Assembly (NCBI RefSeq): GCF_000247695.1 | Contig: NW_004624734.1 | Coordinates: 36,686,761 to 36,750,760, forward strand | DNA length: 64,000 nt | Source of the DNA: Heterocephalus glaber | Taxonomy: Eukaryota > Chordata > Mammalia > Rodentia > Bathyergidae | Direction of reading: 5' to 3' | In this document: positions 10,211 through 20,952 of the stretch, piece after piece | Layout of the letters: the number at the start of each line of letters is the position of its first letter | Position numbering within the stretch: position 1 is the first letter of the stretch | The notes under the pieces: model-generated | The model's database searches: none | What the model was told of the DNA's origin: nothing | The model's input: only the letters and a program-made list of their open reading frames with translations | Position numbers and translations under genes: made by a program

Positions 10211-10690
10211 TACTTAGATTCTACTAAAATTGAACACATGTATGCTTTATGAAGAGGCAGTTCTGTTCCAACAAATATAACAGAAATGTGTATATATGGT
10301 CTACAAAAAGACATTTACTAGATTATTTATGGCAGCGCTTCTCATAATTGCCCCAAACTGCAAACTACCCAAATGACTACTGGTACCTTAGGTATGGCAA
10401 CCAGATCCGTAAGTTAAACTTTCAGGTCTCCCTTAGGGTTGGGCAGAGAGAAGTCAGCAGGATGCTGAATTTTCTCAGGAGCCAAACTCAAAAGTGGCTC
10501 TAGGATCAGAACTGGACAGATGGCAAATAAAAGAGCAGATGGGCTTGAAGAAAGCACGAAACTGTATGGGTTTTCCCTAAGCAAGGTGGTAAAACACTAA
10601 CATGGTGGGAAAAGCAATGGGCTGTAAAGAGACCTGGCTCTGGAACGTCATCAAACAGCCTTGTAGCCGCCTTCAGTCAAATCCAAGCAT
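10211..10690. other. Unique sequence, no gene seen
   Basis: No open frame or repeat could be supported. Confidence 0.35.
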
Positions 10691-10703
10691 TTCTCTGAAC
10701 TCG

Positions 10704-10794
10704 ATTTTTTTTTTTTTTTTTTGTACCGGGGATCAAACTCAGGACCTTGCGCTTGCGGGTCGGGCGCGGCGCTACTGAGCTACATCTCCGGCCC
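10704..10794 (-). repeat. ID-like SINE
   Basis: Antisense copy with a long poly-T; 'gaactcgattttt' flanks both sides. Several CpGs remain ('gcttgcgggtcgggcgcggcgc'), which suggests a young copy. Confidence 0.92.
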
Positions 10795-11319
10795 AGAACT
10801 CGATTTTTTAAAATTTCAAAATCAAGAGAATTGCAGGAAAGAAATAGAGTGCCGACCCTCTAGAGAGGGGCGCCTTTGGTCCGGAGCTAGGTATACTTAT
10901 GGGACCTTGGGACTGTCTCAAAATGGGCGATTTAGGGTGTGGACTCCTACTGTTTGTCACATTACACATCTGGTGGCTGTGTCAGAATGCAAACCATGGC
11001 GTTTGAAGGTGAGACACGGTGCCCATTGATACTGCTGCTTTAGGGTGGAGGAAGCGCAATTTACAAGTGAAAAGAAGTTGTGAATGTGAAAGGGGGAGCC
11101 AATATGCAGGTCAAAGGGGACTGCCCAGGCTTCTGTGTCTTGGGAGAAACAAAAACTTTAAACTGAGCTTGAGTAACTTCTGTTAAGCTGCAGTTTTGTT
11201 TTGTTTTTAAGTACAACTTTAAAAATCCGATTTTCCTTGTCTCTTTTCAACCTTTTTCTTCCTATCTTTATTTCTTCTACTCTACCTCATGAGCCTTAGG
11301 ACCTGCGTGAAGTGCCTTG

Positions 11320-11950
11320 CCTGCGGTCCAGCACAACCCAGCCTCCAGTTCTCAATCACCCTCCCGCGCAGAACTGGCTTTCACGTTACAGGCGGTGCGG
11401 TTTCCCCTATAGCCAGCCCACGTGCTCCCAACGTTTCAGCGACCCCTTGCTGCTGAGCTTACGCTGCGCTGGGGTGAGGGACAGGAGGCCACAGGCCAGA
11501 GAGAACCGAGAAAACCAAAAGGAAGCTAGTGTGGCGAGACGTGGGAAACGACTCGCCCAGCAGAGCAAGCGCGTGCGGCGAAACCTCACCGGAAGCACAG
11601 GCTGGGGCTGACTCCGCCTGGATCCCGGGGGCGGGGCGAGGCGATCTCGCGGGAACGCGGTTTCGCGGGCGTGGGTGTCGCGGCTTCGGGACCGGCCTGA
11701 GCTCGGGCAGCTCCAGCTCTCGGGTCGCCAAGTTGTGACCGGCCCTTCTCAGGAGCGGTCGGGGTACCGGGTGACTGCTAGTGTTGGGCCTGGGGCGGCT
11801 TCCGACTTTCTCACACTGGCACCGCCAGACTGGGGTCTCTGAGGTGGCTGAAGTCCCACCCGGGGAACCCGCGAGGTCACCCTGCTGAGCTCCGGGGGTC
11901 GGGAGGGTCAGCTCTGCTCTGCCGCGAGGTCGGGGTGGAGAACTGGGAGA
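11320..11950. promoter_or_regulatory. CpG-rich, TATA-less promoter-like block
   Basis: This GC-rich, CpG-dense block stands out from its AT-rich surroundings and contains no repeat. It includes an ETS-type site (ACCGGAAG near 11588), a GC box (GGGGCGGGGC near 11630) and a TCTCGCG element near 11645. Such islands usually mark constitutive promoters, often bidirectional. No exon with a clear donor was recognised on either strand, so the orientation and gene are unknown. The long open frames here are a GC-composition effect. It lies between the two candidate coiled-coil exons. Confidence 0.6.
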
Positions 11951-12014
11951 TATAATTTACATACCATAAAGTGCACCAATTTAAAGTATATGACTCATTG
12001 ATTCATAGAATTCA

Positions 12015-12103
12015 GGCCGGGGATTTAGCTCAGTGTTTCCGGCGCCTGACTCGAAAGCGCAAGGTCCGGAGTTCGATCCCCAGTACCGAAAAAAAAAAAA
12101 AAA
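12015..12103 (+). repeat. ID-like SINE
   Basis: Sense copy ('ggccggggatttagctcagtg'). It is CpG-rich with an unusual 'gcctgactcgaaagcgcaaggtccgg' anticodon-arm region. Confidence 0.93.
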
Positions 12104-12491
12104 CCCAAACAAACACATATAGAATGCAGTCATGTGTGGCTTATGACAAGAATGGTTCCGAGAAATCTGCCCTTAGGCTATTCCGTCCATCGTTTAATAG
12201 ACACATACGCTGTCTCTAGGCCAACTAACTTTTGGGAGCACCATTGTAATACGGTCACCCCTGAATGAAAAGTCACTTATACCACGCTTGGTTGTATTTA
12301 CAGAGTTGTGCAGCCATTACCGTAATAAGGAAATCTCACCAAAGGAATGGATTTAGATAGAAGACCAAGGACCCTAGGGCATTTCAGCGTTAGAATTAAA
12401 GATAAGGAAGAACTAGAAGGGAAGATGGGAAAGGAGTGTATTGTGACACAAAAACCACAAGTGCATGCTGACTTAGGTGAAAAATGAATGA

Positions 12492-12605
12492 ATGTGTGGT
12501 GGCACATGTCTATAACCCCAGCACTCTTGAGAGGCTGAGGCAAGAGGATCACAAGTTCAAGCCCAGTTTGGGCAATTTAAGGAGACCATATCTCGAAATA
12601 AAATA
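12492..12605 (+). repeat. B1-like SINE
   Basis: Sense copy without the duplicated right part, directly followed by a second B1-like copy. Confidence 0.85.
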
Positions 12606-12606
12606 T

Positions 12607-12768
12607 AGGCCAGGTGTAGTGGTGCACATCTGTAGGCCCAGCACTCAGGAAGGCCGAGGCAGGAGAATTTCCATGAGCTTGAGGCCAGCCTGTGATACAT
12701 AGTGAATTTAAGGCCAGCCTGAACTGCATAGTGAAACCCTGTCTCAACTAACAAAACAAAACAAACAC
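12607..12768 (+). repeat. B1-like SINE with duplicated right part
   Basis: Sense copy 'ggccaggtgtagtggtgcac…aggccagcctgtgatac…aggccagcctgaactgc…ctgtctc'. Confidence 0.88.
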
Positions 12769-12840
12769 TGCATCTCCAAATGACAGTAAGCTCGGAGCTG
12801 GATCCCTTAAAGCCACTCTTAAATTTCTGTTAGATTATTC

Positions 12841-13337
12841 ATGGTTGTTGTTAGCTAATTCTGTAATAGGACCAGGCAAGTTGGAATTATAGGGATGCAC
12901 CACACTCTGAATTAAATAGAATCCTTTATTATAAGGCAGCTGATCCAGAGTGGGCTCATGCCTCCAAAAACTCTGGACAAGGAAAGGCACTTTGCAGGGT
13001 CCTTTTAAGGGGTCTTCTATTTGAAGAGGGCTCAGGGAGTGGGAGAGCGCAAGGGGAGTTTCACTGGGGCAGAATTTTGCTAAACTAGTGGGAGTCAAGG
13101 AAGTTTCTCACAGTTTAGTTAAAACAAAGTATCACACAGGTGGGGGTGGTCTTCTGTTTACCAGGTAGTAAAGATAACATAGTTGTAGATTGCTCTACCA
13201 AAAGGTCACAAAAATAACAGTATAGTTGCAGACTCACACAGGATGCAGGGTCTATTGCATTAACTGAGGGGACTCCCAAGGGGAAGTGGGAAGGTGACCA
13301 CCTGGAATCACACAAATGGAGTCAGGTTGGTATCACA
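12841..13337 (-). mobile_element. Solo LTR related to provirus 2
   Basis: Read in antisense, the order matches the provirus 2 LTRs: 'caccacactctg', then TTTATTATA (the complement of a polyadenylation signal, at about 12921), 'ccttttaagg', 'agggctcaggga-tgggagagcgcaagg', and the end 'atggagtcaggttgg-tatcaca', close to the provirus 2 LTR end at 35563. The bases ATTC occur at both borders (12837-12840 and 13338-13341) as a 4-bp target duplication. The left border lacks a clean TG, so it may have mutated by a base or two. No internal viral sequence is present. Confidence 0.65.
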
Positions 13338-13732
13338 ATTCTTGGTTGTTTTGGCAGCAAAATGAGAAGAATTTGAACACATTCCCTTTTAGGCCACCTA
13401 AAGCAAAACAGGTGTGGCCCAAAACAGCAAGTATTAATATTCTTTTCTATTAGGAATTAATAGAATTCATTGTATGTACAATTTACTCTTTAAAAAATTG
13501 AACAATTTTATGTTGATGAATAAAGTCAGATATTCCAGTCTACATGTGCTAATTTGATTTTAAGGTGAACATTGGAATAGTACACCAATTTAAAGGTTAG
13601 ACTTTATATATAAATAGCCATTATTTTAAAATAATGACTTTAATAATCCATAATTATAAATGAATTTTAAAACACTTTGCCTTTTTCTTTAGGTAAGGAG
13701 TCTTAAAAACTTCTCATAAAAGAAATTTTATT

Positions 13733-13789
13733 CTGCCGCCTGCCTTGCAAGCCCAAGTTCCCAAGTTCAATCCCCTGTACCAAAAAGCA
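13733..13789 (+). repeat. ID-like SINE, 5'-truncated
   Basis: Starts at 'ctgccgcctgccttgcaag' and keeps the box B region and 'tgtaccaaaaa' end; box A is missing. Confidence 0.8.
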
Positions 13790-13843
13790 AAACAAAAAGA
13801 GGAAATGGAGTTTAGTGGAATGAATTATAAAATTTTCTGTCTA

Positions 13844-13932
13844 GGGCCGGGGATTTAGCTCAGTGGTTTCGCCGCCTGCTGCGCAAGCACAAGGACCCAA
13901 GTTTGAGCCCTGGTACCAAAAAAAAAAAAAAA
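13844..13932 (+). repeat. ID-like SINE
   Basis: Sense copy close to consensus of the 'cctgctgcgcaag' subtype, with A tail at 13917-13932. Confidence 0.94.
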
Positions 13933-13942
13933 TTTCTATTTT

Positions 13943-14092
13943 TTTTGAGGGGGAGACAAGGTCTTGCTCTGTAATTCAAGCTGGTCTTGAACTCACTATG
14001 TAGCTGAGGCTGGCCTTGAACTCACAGTAATCCTCCTGTCTCAGCCTCCTGAGTGCTGGGATTTCAGGCATGTGCCACTACGCCTGGTTTTC
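13943..14092 (-). repeat. B1-like SINE with duplicated right part
   Basis: Antisense copy with two GGCTGG-type units. Confidence 0.9.
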
Positions 14093-14294
14093 TAGTTTAT
14101 TTTCAAACGTGTCTGTCATCATAAGCTTGCCAATAGAATGTGAATTTCATGTGCTTGATTGATAAGAGTTTAAATATAAAATTTCACATATTTTCTGGTC
14201 TGACATTATTACAGTTTCATTCTAAAATGTGTAGCTATTTGGTTGATGTATATGGAGAAGAGATGTGTGAGCATGTATCTTTCACTGGCAGCAA

Positions 14295-14412
14295 GGGAAC
14301 ATATAGTCATTCTGAACTCACTGTGTATCCCAGGCTGGTCCCAAACTCGTAACAATCCTCCTGCCTCAGCCTCTCAAGTTCTGGGATTACAGGCATGTGC
14401 CCCACCTGGCTA
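14295..14412 (-). repeat. B1-like SINE, partial
   Basis: Antisense copy without the outer right unit: 'ctcactgtgtatcccaggctgg…cctcagcctctcaagttctggg'. Confidence 0.82.
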
Positions 14413-15600
14413 CATCTTGATCAGTTTTGCTTCTCTTGCCTCCACTCTCCAGCCTCCCTTTTCTCTCCTTCCCTGGATCCCCTCCCCATCTCCACAGTCC
14501 ATCTCGCTATTTTTTAACATGTCTCTTTTACTTTGCTCTTTAAATTACAGTAGCACCTCAGTTCACGAACTTATTTGTTCCATGCTTCTAAGGAAGGTGG
14601 CTGTGTTGATGTTGGTCACCAAATGCAGAGTTTGCAAACAGAAGCAAAATTTTGCCCAGTGCTTGTTTGTGAACTGACTTGTTCACAAACAGACGTGCTG
14701 CTGAACCGAGGTATTATTGTATTTATATTTTCAGGTCTCTCAGAGAGATCAATAACTGTGTGTGCCTGACTTATTTCACTTACTATTCAGGTTTCAAGAT
14801 CTTAGCCAGCGTGGTGCTGCACACCTGTAATCCCAGCACTTGAGAGGCTGAGGCAGGAGGATCACTGAGAGTTCGAGGCCAGCCTGGGCTACATAGTGAG
14901 TTCAAGGCCAGCCCAAACTACATAGTGAGACCCTCACTCAAAAAAAAAAAATCTGTTTTCCTACAATTTACTCAAATTTATCTGTCTTTATGGCTGAATA
15001 CTACTCCATTGTATATATTTATCACATTTTCTCTATCCATTCATCTGCTGATGGGCAGATAGGCCACTTCCAAGACTTAGCTATTGTGAGCTGTGCTGCT
15101 TTAAGCATGAGTGTGCATGTATCACTGTAATATGCTGACTTTAGCTCTTTTGGGAAGATACCTAGGACAGGTATTAGCTGAGTTAAGTGGAATTTATATT
15201 TTTAGTTTTGTGAAGAATCTCTAGTGGGTTTATTCTTGGTAAATAGAAATGCTATTGATTTTGTTGTGTTTATTTTCTATCCTGTCCCTTTGCTGCCTTT
15301 TTTAGTTCTAGGAGTCTTCGGCCAGAGTTTCTGGATACTCCTTTACATACAAGATCATGCTGTGTACAGATAAGGATAGTTTGACTTTTTTTCTTTCCCT
15401 TTTAAGTCTCTTTTCTTTCTCTTGCCTGATTGCTGTGGCTAAAATTTCAACTGTATCGAACAGGAGTGGTGTCAGTGGACATCCTTTTCTTGTTCCTGAG
15501 TTTAGAGGGAAAGGCTTCAGTTTTCCCCCATTTAGTATGATGTTGGTAGTGGGTTTGTCATAAATGGCTTTTATTGGTTTAAGGTAAGGTCCCTCTATAC
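14413..15600 (-). mobile_element. L1 fragment, antisense, 3' region plus part of ORF2
   Basis: The antisense L1 tail block (from about 14413) is interrupted by a B1-like SINE at 14808-14952, then continues with the 3' region ('tactactccattgtatat', 'ccattcatctgctgatgg'). At about 15595-15395 the minus strand encodes ORF2 reverse-transcriptase-type sequence (AIYDKPTTNIILNGGKLK, FPLNSGTRKGCPL). The fragment is broken and truncated, with no intact ORF2. Confidence 0.85.
14808..14952 (+). repeat. B1-like SINE with duplicated right part
   Basis: Sense copy nested in the L1 fragment, with A tail at 14940-14951. Confidence 0.93.
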
Positions 15601-15607
15601 CTATTTC

Positions 15608-15694
15608 CTTTTTTTCTTTTTGGTACCAGGGATCGAAGTCGGGTCCTTGTGCTTGCGCTGCAGGGGGCGAAATCACTGAGCTAAATCCCCGGCC
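15608..15694 (-). repeat. ID-like SINE
   Basis: Antisense copy inside L1-derived sequence; target duplication 'ctatacctatttt/c' on both sides. Confidence 0.93.
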
Positions 15695-16030
15695 CTTCTA
15701 TACCTATTTTCGTCAGGGTTTTATCCTGAATGGTGTCTTGCCTTTGAAGGTAATGTCCCTCACTACCCCTAGGGCTGCTTATAAGATTTTTTCTATCTTA
15801 AATTGTAAACAGCTTGACTAAGATGTGCCTTGATATAGCTTTGTTTATACTTATGATGCTTGACATTTTCAGAATTTATTAAATTCTGTGAGTGACATCT
15901 GCCATTAGTTTTGGCAACTTGTTAGTTATCATTTCTTCAAGCCCATTATCTCTCCATTTTTATTCTGGGAGCCCCAATTATATACATGATAGATCTTTTG
16001 ACTGTATATCACAGGTCTCCAATGTGATTT

Positions 16031-16110
16031 TATTTTTCGGTACCAGGATTGAACTCAGGACCTTGAGCTTTCGAGGCAGGTGCGGCACCACTGAGCTAAA
16101 TCCTTGGCCC
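16031..16110 (-). repeat. ID-like SINE
   Basis: Antisense copy flanked by 'tccaatgtgatttt' and 'tccagtgtgatttt' (one mismatch). Confidence 0.93.
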
Positions 16111-16213
16111 TCCAGTGTGATTTTTTTTAATTCATTTTTTTGAGTCTATGCTTTGGTTTGGGTAATTTATTTTCACTTGACTTTAAGTTCACCAATCTCT
16201 GTGAGTATAATTC

Positions 16214-16372
16214 TTTTTTTTTTTTTTTTCCTGAGACAGGGTCTCACTATGTAGTTCAGGCTGGCCTTGAATTCATTGTGTAGCCTAGGCTGGCCTCAAA
16301 CTCAAGGCAGTCATCCTGCCTCAGCCTCTTGAGTGCAGGGACTACAGGTATGCACCACCATGCCCAGCCTGG
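16214..16372 (-). repeat. B1-like SINE with duplicated right part
   Basis: Antisense copy with a long poly-T and two GGCTGG units. Confidence 0.92.
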
Positions 16373-16411
16373 CTGTAATTCTAAGAGGAGGACTTAGAAA
16401 TAGGACTGAAT

Positions 16412-16494
16412 GGGCCGGGGATTTAGCTCAGTGCTTCCGCCGCCTGCCTCACAAGTGCAAGGACCCAAGTTCAATCCGTGGTACCAAAAAAAAA
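16412..16494 (+). repeat. ID-like SINE
   Basis: Sense copy of the 'gcctgcctcacaagtgcaagg' subtype. The perfect 15-bp target duplication AGAAATAGGACTGAA lies at 16396-16410 and 16495-16509. Confidence 0.96.
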
Positions 16495-16509
16495 AGAAAT
16501 AGGACTGAA

Positions 16510-17160
16510 ATTGTAAAGTAACTTTACAATAGAGAGAAATGACCACCCTCTAGCAATTGGTATTCAAAGCAAGATCCAAACATATAATTAGCCACTTATT
16601 TATCCAGGCTGCTTGTATATAAAAATGCCAAGTTTTTACATACATTATTCTTTATTACTTTATAGTTACTTCCAATTCCTTTCTTAATCCCAATTAAAGG
16701 GTCCCATTTGGGAGCTATAGTGGAAGTACTTTAGTCCATGTGTAATGTCCTAATTATCATAATTATCATAATATTATGTTAAATCCCCCCATATATTTTT
16801 TTTCATGCTGGTCAGAGCAAGTTTTGTGTATATTTTATATATATATAATCAGTAAGAAGTGTATTGTATTCAATTTAGAATATTTCGCTTTCCATTGATC
16901 TTTCAAAGTGTTTTCCAGATATTAACAGTGCTTACTCAGAACTGTGTAGAAGTTTACAGGCAGTACCATATTTTCCCAGAAACTCTTCAAGGCACTGGTG
17001 ATTTTAATTCCAAAATAAAATAATTTTAATCATCATTGGAATCTAAGTGACAGTGGGTTTTCAAGAGCTAAAAATCAGATCTCAAGTTTTGGTGGTTTTT
17101 TGGAAAAAAGATATTTTTGTTGCTTTGTATTCATCTAGGAGATAATTGATATATATTGAA
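16510..17160. other. AT-rich unique sequence, no gene seen
   Basis: Only a short AT-rich simple stretch near 16840 was noted. Confidence 0.35.
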
Positions 17161-17165
17161 TTGGT

Positions 17166-17192
17166 TCTCTCTCTCTCTCTCTCTCTCTCTCC
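17166..17192. repeat. (CT)n microsatellite
   Basis: Thirteen uninterrupted CT units, lying against the A/T end of the next antisense B1-like SINE. Confidence 0.95.
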
Positions 17193-17308
17193 TTTTTTTG
17201 AGATAGGCTCTTCCTATGCACTTCAGACTGGTCTCAAACTCATGGCAACCTTCTTGCCTCAACCTCTCGAGTGCTGGGATTATAGGTATGTGCCACCATG
17301 CCCAATTT
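17193..17308 (-). repeat. B1-like SINE
   Basis: Antisense copy, single right unit. Confidence 0.87.
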
Positions 17309-17330
17309 AGTTCTCTTGTTAAAATAGGAT

Positions 17331-17472
17331 GGCCAGGTGTGGTGGCACACGCGTGTAATCCCCTCTCAGGAGGCGGAGACAGAAAGTTTGCTGTGAGTTC
17401 AAGGCCAGCCTGGGCTACATAGTTGAGTTCAAGGCCAGCCTGGGCTACATAGTGAGTTCCAGCCCCAACTAC
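17331..17472 (+). repeat. B1-like SINE, tripled right part
   Basis: Sense copy with two 'aaggccagcctgggctacatag' units followed by a third degraded 'agttccagccccaactac'. Confidence 0.88.
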
Positions 17473-17929
17473 AATAGAGAGGATAAAAGTGTTATCAGCT
17501 ATTTAGGTGCATACATTCACTGCTGACCACATCAAAGGAGATAATTTATTTCATTAAAAAGGAGAAAGGGTTTACTCAAAGCTAGCTCGGAGGACATAGA
17601 GTTGTCCATTTGTCTCTGATCATCGTCTTTGTTTCCCCATGTACAAGTGTACAGGAGTCTTTCATAGTAAGGAGCAGAGGGGCGGGGAATGCAGAGAGAC
17701 AGTGCAAATCTCCACAGGTGCTTTTCTGCTTCCAGCATCTTCAGCTCATTCTCCCCTTTCTTCAGGAAAGGAAACTGGGCACAGCCTCCTGGGGCCAGGC
17801 CAGCATCTGCATATCCTGTCACTGCTTTGGGGCTGAGGAGAGAAGGGATTATTGGTTATGTGCTCAGCAAGAGGAAGTTTAAAGAAGTTGTTTTTTCTAA
17901 AAGAAAAAAATCTAACTTTAGAAAATAAG

Positions 17930-18465
17930 TACATGTTTGTAGTACATGCATTTTACAGTCCTCATGGGAAGCTGGTACATGTATGTAATACAGCTTGTTT
18001 CTTTTAGTAATACCCTTCCCTCCCCTTCCCTCCTTCCTCCTCTAGTTCCCCTTCCCCCCTTTCATTCTTGTTGATTTTTTTTTTCTTTTTTGGTATTGGG
18101 GATGGAGCTTTGGACCTTGCACTTTCAAGGCAGGTGGCAGAACCACTGAGCTAAATCCCCGGCCCCTTGTTGATATTATTAATCTTAGTTCGTGTTTATG
18201 GCATATACTGTCTGCATTCCTTGAGGTCATTAGAACTTTGTCCATGGCATGTCTTCACTCTGCCTATTCCCATGCCCTCCCCTTCATTCCTCACCCTTGG
18301 TCCCCTGAACCCCTTCCCATCTGCAAGAGAGCCATCCCCTTGTCTTCTTCTAGCCTTCCTTTATTTTTTCTTAGTTTGTACTTTCCCTTAGACAGATGAG
18401 AGATGCCATATGGTATGCAAGTGTGTATATCTGATTTATTTCACTCAACCTTGTATTTTTCAGGT
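17930..18465 (-). mobile_element. L1 3' end, antisense, split by a SINE
   Basis: Reverse-complement L1 tail ('tagtacatgcattttacag…atgtaatacag'), a pyrimidine-rich block, then 'tatctgatttatttcactcaac'. An ID-like SINE interrupts it at 18076-18164. Confidence 0.75.
18076..18164 (-). repeat. ID-like SINE
   Basis: Antisense copy within the L1 tail; flanking CTTGTTGAT on both sides. Confidence 0.92.
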
Positions 18466-18881
18466 GCATCATCAGTGGAGCAGAATAGGAGATACAGAAA
18501 CCTCCCCAGACACATTCAGCTCTTTGGTCTTTGACAAAAGCATATGTTGGAGGAAAGATGGCTTACTCAACAAGTGGTGCCGTGAAGACTGGTTGTTTGC
18601 AGAAAATCTAGCTTTTAAAGTTTTATTTTTCAGTGCTGGTTAAGCAGTACTCGGTGACTGACTGGAAGGCTTTCTGCTTGGAGGTCTCTGTGATAGTGAA
18701 GAGAAGGTAGAGGGGAGATAGGACTGTGAAAGAGCTGAGAATTGAGATGGTGGTTAGTGTGAATATTGGGGTTTTACATTTCTGGTGTGGGGCAATTCCT
18801 TCTGATGACAAAATTCAAGGTTGTTTTCAGACGTGAGTGTAGGTGAAGTAGGGTAGTCATACCAGGTCTCAAAAAAGTTCA

Positions 18882-18980
18882 GGGCCGGGGATTTAGCTCA
18901 GTGGTTTCACCGCCTGCTGCGTAAGCGCAAAGACCCGATTTCAATCCCCGGTACCAAAAAACAAACAAACGAACAAAAAA
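18882..18980 (+). repeat. ID-like SINE
   Basis: Sense copy with a long A/C-rich tail ('accaaaaaacaaacaaacgaac'). Confidence 0.93.
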
Positions 18981-19145
18981 AGTACTCCAGGTTATAACAT
19001 TTGTTGCTTTTTGTGACATAAATACCACACCAAGGCCAATTCTGAGGTACCAGCAAGTGTCATTATGTGTAGAATTAGAAAAGAGACATGGAAAATCAGC
19101 TCCCAGAAACTGAAATGAGAGAGCTTGAAGAAGGTACTGCTGAGT

Positions 19146-19518
19146 GCTATGGTTTAGATAAATGTCCTCCAAAAGCCCATGTGCTAAGGGCTTGGTCCCT
19201 AGCCTGTGGCACTATTGGGAGGTGGTAGAGGCTCTAGCGGTGGGGCTGAGTGGAAGGAAGTTGCATTATTTGGGATTGTGCCCATGACAGGGATGTTGAG
19301 ACCCCACGTCCTCTTCTTGCTTTGCCTCCCGGCTGTTATGAGGCGAGCACTTTGCTTGCCGTGGACTCTCACCATGACGTACTTCCTCTAAACAGGCCCC
19401 CTAAACAGTAGGGCCAACCAACCATGGACTGAAACTTCTGAAACGGAGTCAAAATAAACCTTTCCTCCTTATAAGTTGTTTATTTCAGGCTTTTGTCACA
19501 GTAACAGAAAGGTGACAC
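19146..19518 (+). mobile_element. MaLR-like LTR (non-autonomous ERV), sense
   Basis: The layout matches mammalian apparent LTR retrotransposons: 'atggtttagataaatgtcctcc' start, 'gcccatgtgctaagggcttggtccc', a late 'aaaataaacctttcctcctt' with polyadenylation signal, and an 'acagtaacagaaaggtgac' end. Relatives occur at 20.95, 25.12 and 49.87 kb in the same orientation. The exact family was not assigned. Confidence 0.6.
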
Positions 19519-19550
19519 ACTGAATATAGGCAAAGGTCATTAGAAATTTT

Positions 19551-19632
19551 TTTTTTTTGGTACCAGGGATCAAACTCAGGACCTTGCACTTGCGAGGCAG
19601 GTGCCGGAACCACTGAGCTAAATCCCTGGCCC
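19551..19632 (-). repeat. ID-like SINE
   Basis: Antisense copy; perfect TAGAAATTTT duplication at 19541-19550 and 19634-19643. Confidence 0.95.
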
Positions 19633-19663
19633 CTAGAAATTTTGTTTTTAGATGAGTCCCACT

Positions 19664-19749
19664 GGGCCAGGGATTTAGTTCAGTGGTTTCGCTGCTTGCC
19701 TTGCAAGCACAAGGACCCGAGTTCCATCCCCAGTACCAAAAAAAAAAAA
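19664..19749 (+). repeat. ID-like SINE
   Basis: Sense copy ('gcttgccttgcaagcac' subtype); 'agatgagtcccact' is repeated at 19650-19663 and 19757-19770. Confidence 0.95.
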
Positions 19750-19761
19750 TTACCTTAGATG

Positions 19762-19858
19762 AGTCCCACTATGTTGCCCAGACTAGCCTCGAACTCACGA
19801 TCCTTTTGGCTCAGCCTCCCAAGTAGCTGGACTTAGAGGCATGTGCCATTGTAGCCAC
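19762..19858 (-). repeat. B1-like SINE, short
   Basis: Antisense copy 'actatgttgcccagactagcc…cagcctcccaagtagctgg'. Confidence 0.8.
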
Positions 19859-20082
19859 CACTGAAATTCAATAAGCATGTGAATCACAAAGCTATATTCT
19901 TGGAAGCATTATATAGAATTTTGTCAGGAGTTGATACGAGAATACGAACTGTGTCCCCAGACCTTCATTAAGTGAAGGAAAGGTAGAGAGTGCTGAGTAT
20001 GTAGGAGTCCTGAAGAAGTGAGGATTTTATAGAAGCCTGTTGGGAAAAATATTGTCAAGGAAGTTGTGGACGTATTCTTCTT

Positions 20083-20168
20083 CTTTTTTTTTTTTTGTAC
20101 CGGGGATTGAACTTGGGTCCTTGCACTTGCGAGGCAGACATTGGAACCACTGAGCTAAATCCCTGGCC
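20083..20168 (-). repeat. ID-like SINE
   Basis: Antisense copy with poly-T at 20085-20096 and a CCTGGCCC end. Confidence 0.93.
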
Positions 20169-20307
20169 CTGTGTATGTAATCTTTACATATCTTCAACAA
20201 TAACAGCTTGCTTATGCAATCTGTATATAAAAAGAAGGCTATATATCCAATTTATATGTGGGGTTCCATTTATAAATATTAGTTTAGTAGTCAAAGGTAG
20301 TTTGAAG

Positions 20308-20415
20308 GTAGCTGGACATGGCACACACCTGTTGTCCCAGCTGCTAAAGAGGCTGAAAGTGTCTAGGAATTCAAGGCCAGTCTGGGCAACATACTGATAC
20401 TATCTTTAAAAAGCA
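20308..20415 (+). repeat. B1-like SINE, degraded
   Basis: Sense copy 'gtagctggacatggcacacacctgttgtcccag…caaggccagtctgggcaacatac'. Confidence 0.75.
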
Positions 20416-20422
20416 GCAACAA

Positions 20423-20508
20423 GGGCTGGGGATTTAGCTCAGTGGTTTCGCCACCTGCTGCACAAGTGCAAGGACCCGAGTTTGATCCCCGGTACCAAAA
20501 AAAAAAAG
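20423..20508 (+). repeat. ID-like SINE
   Basis: Sense copy; flanks 'aaaagcagcaac' and 'aaaagcaggaac' are a target duplication. Confidence 0.95.
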
Positions 20509-20892
20509 CAGGAACAGAAACAACAAAAAAGTAGTTTATATTATTTCCCTTCTTAATTTGCCTCTTTTGAATAATAAAAAGATTAAATCTTCATAATTCA
20601 CAGTAATATCTTCCATTTTCCCCACTTTTCTCACTGTCTCCCACGTCCTAAAACCTTTTTCTCTCCCTTTTCCCTTACTCTCAATTCTTTCCAAAACCTC
20701 TTCCAGGATGCAGTCTTGGTACCTTAAGGTGACTGTCTCCTGATACTGGCTTGACCCATCTCCTTCCAGCCTGACTTTTCCTCGAATCCTTTCTGCTTAG
20801 CTATACATTCTCTTATTCTTCCATTCCCACCTTCATCCTTGTACCTGTTTTTGGTTTTTTCTCCAAAAAGCAGTTTTTGTCTTTGTTTTGTT

Positions 20893-20952
20893 TTTTTTTT
20901 TTTTTTTGAGACAGCTATGTCTTCCAGGCTGGCCTTGAACTCACTATGCAGC
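20893..20952 (-). repeat. B1-like SINE, first part (split by an LTR)
   Basis: Antisense 'ttttttttgagacagctatg…caggctggccttgaactcactatgcag'. It continues at 21364. Confidence 0.82.

Noticed and set aside
11459..11731. 90-codon minus-strand open frame in the CpG block
   Set aside because: It starts at TTG, not ATG, is proline/arginine-rich as GC-rich DNA tends to be, and has no family similarity.
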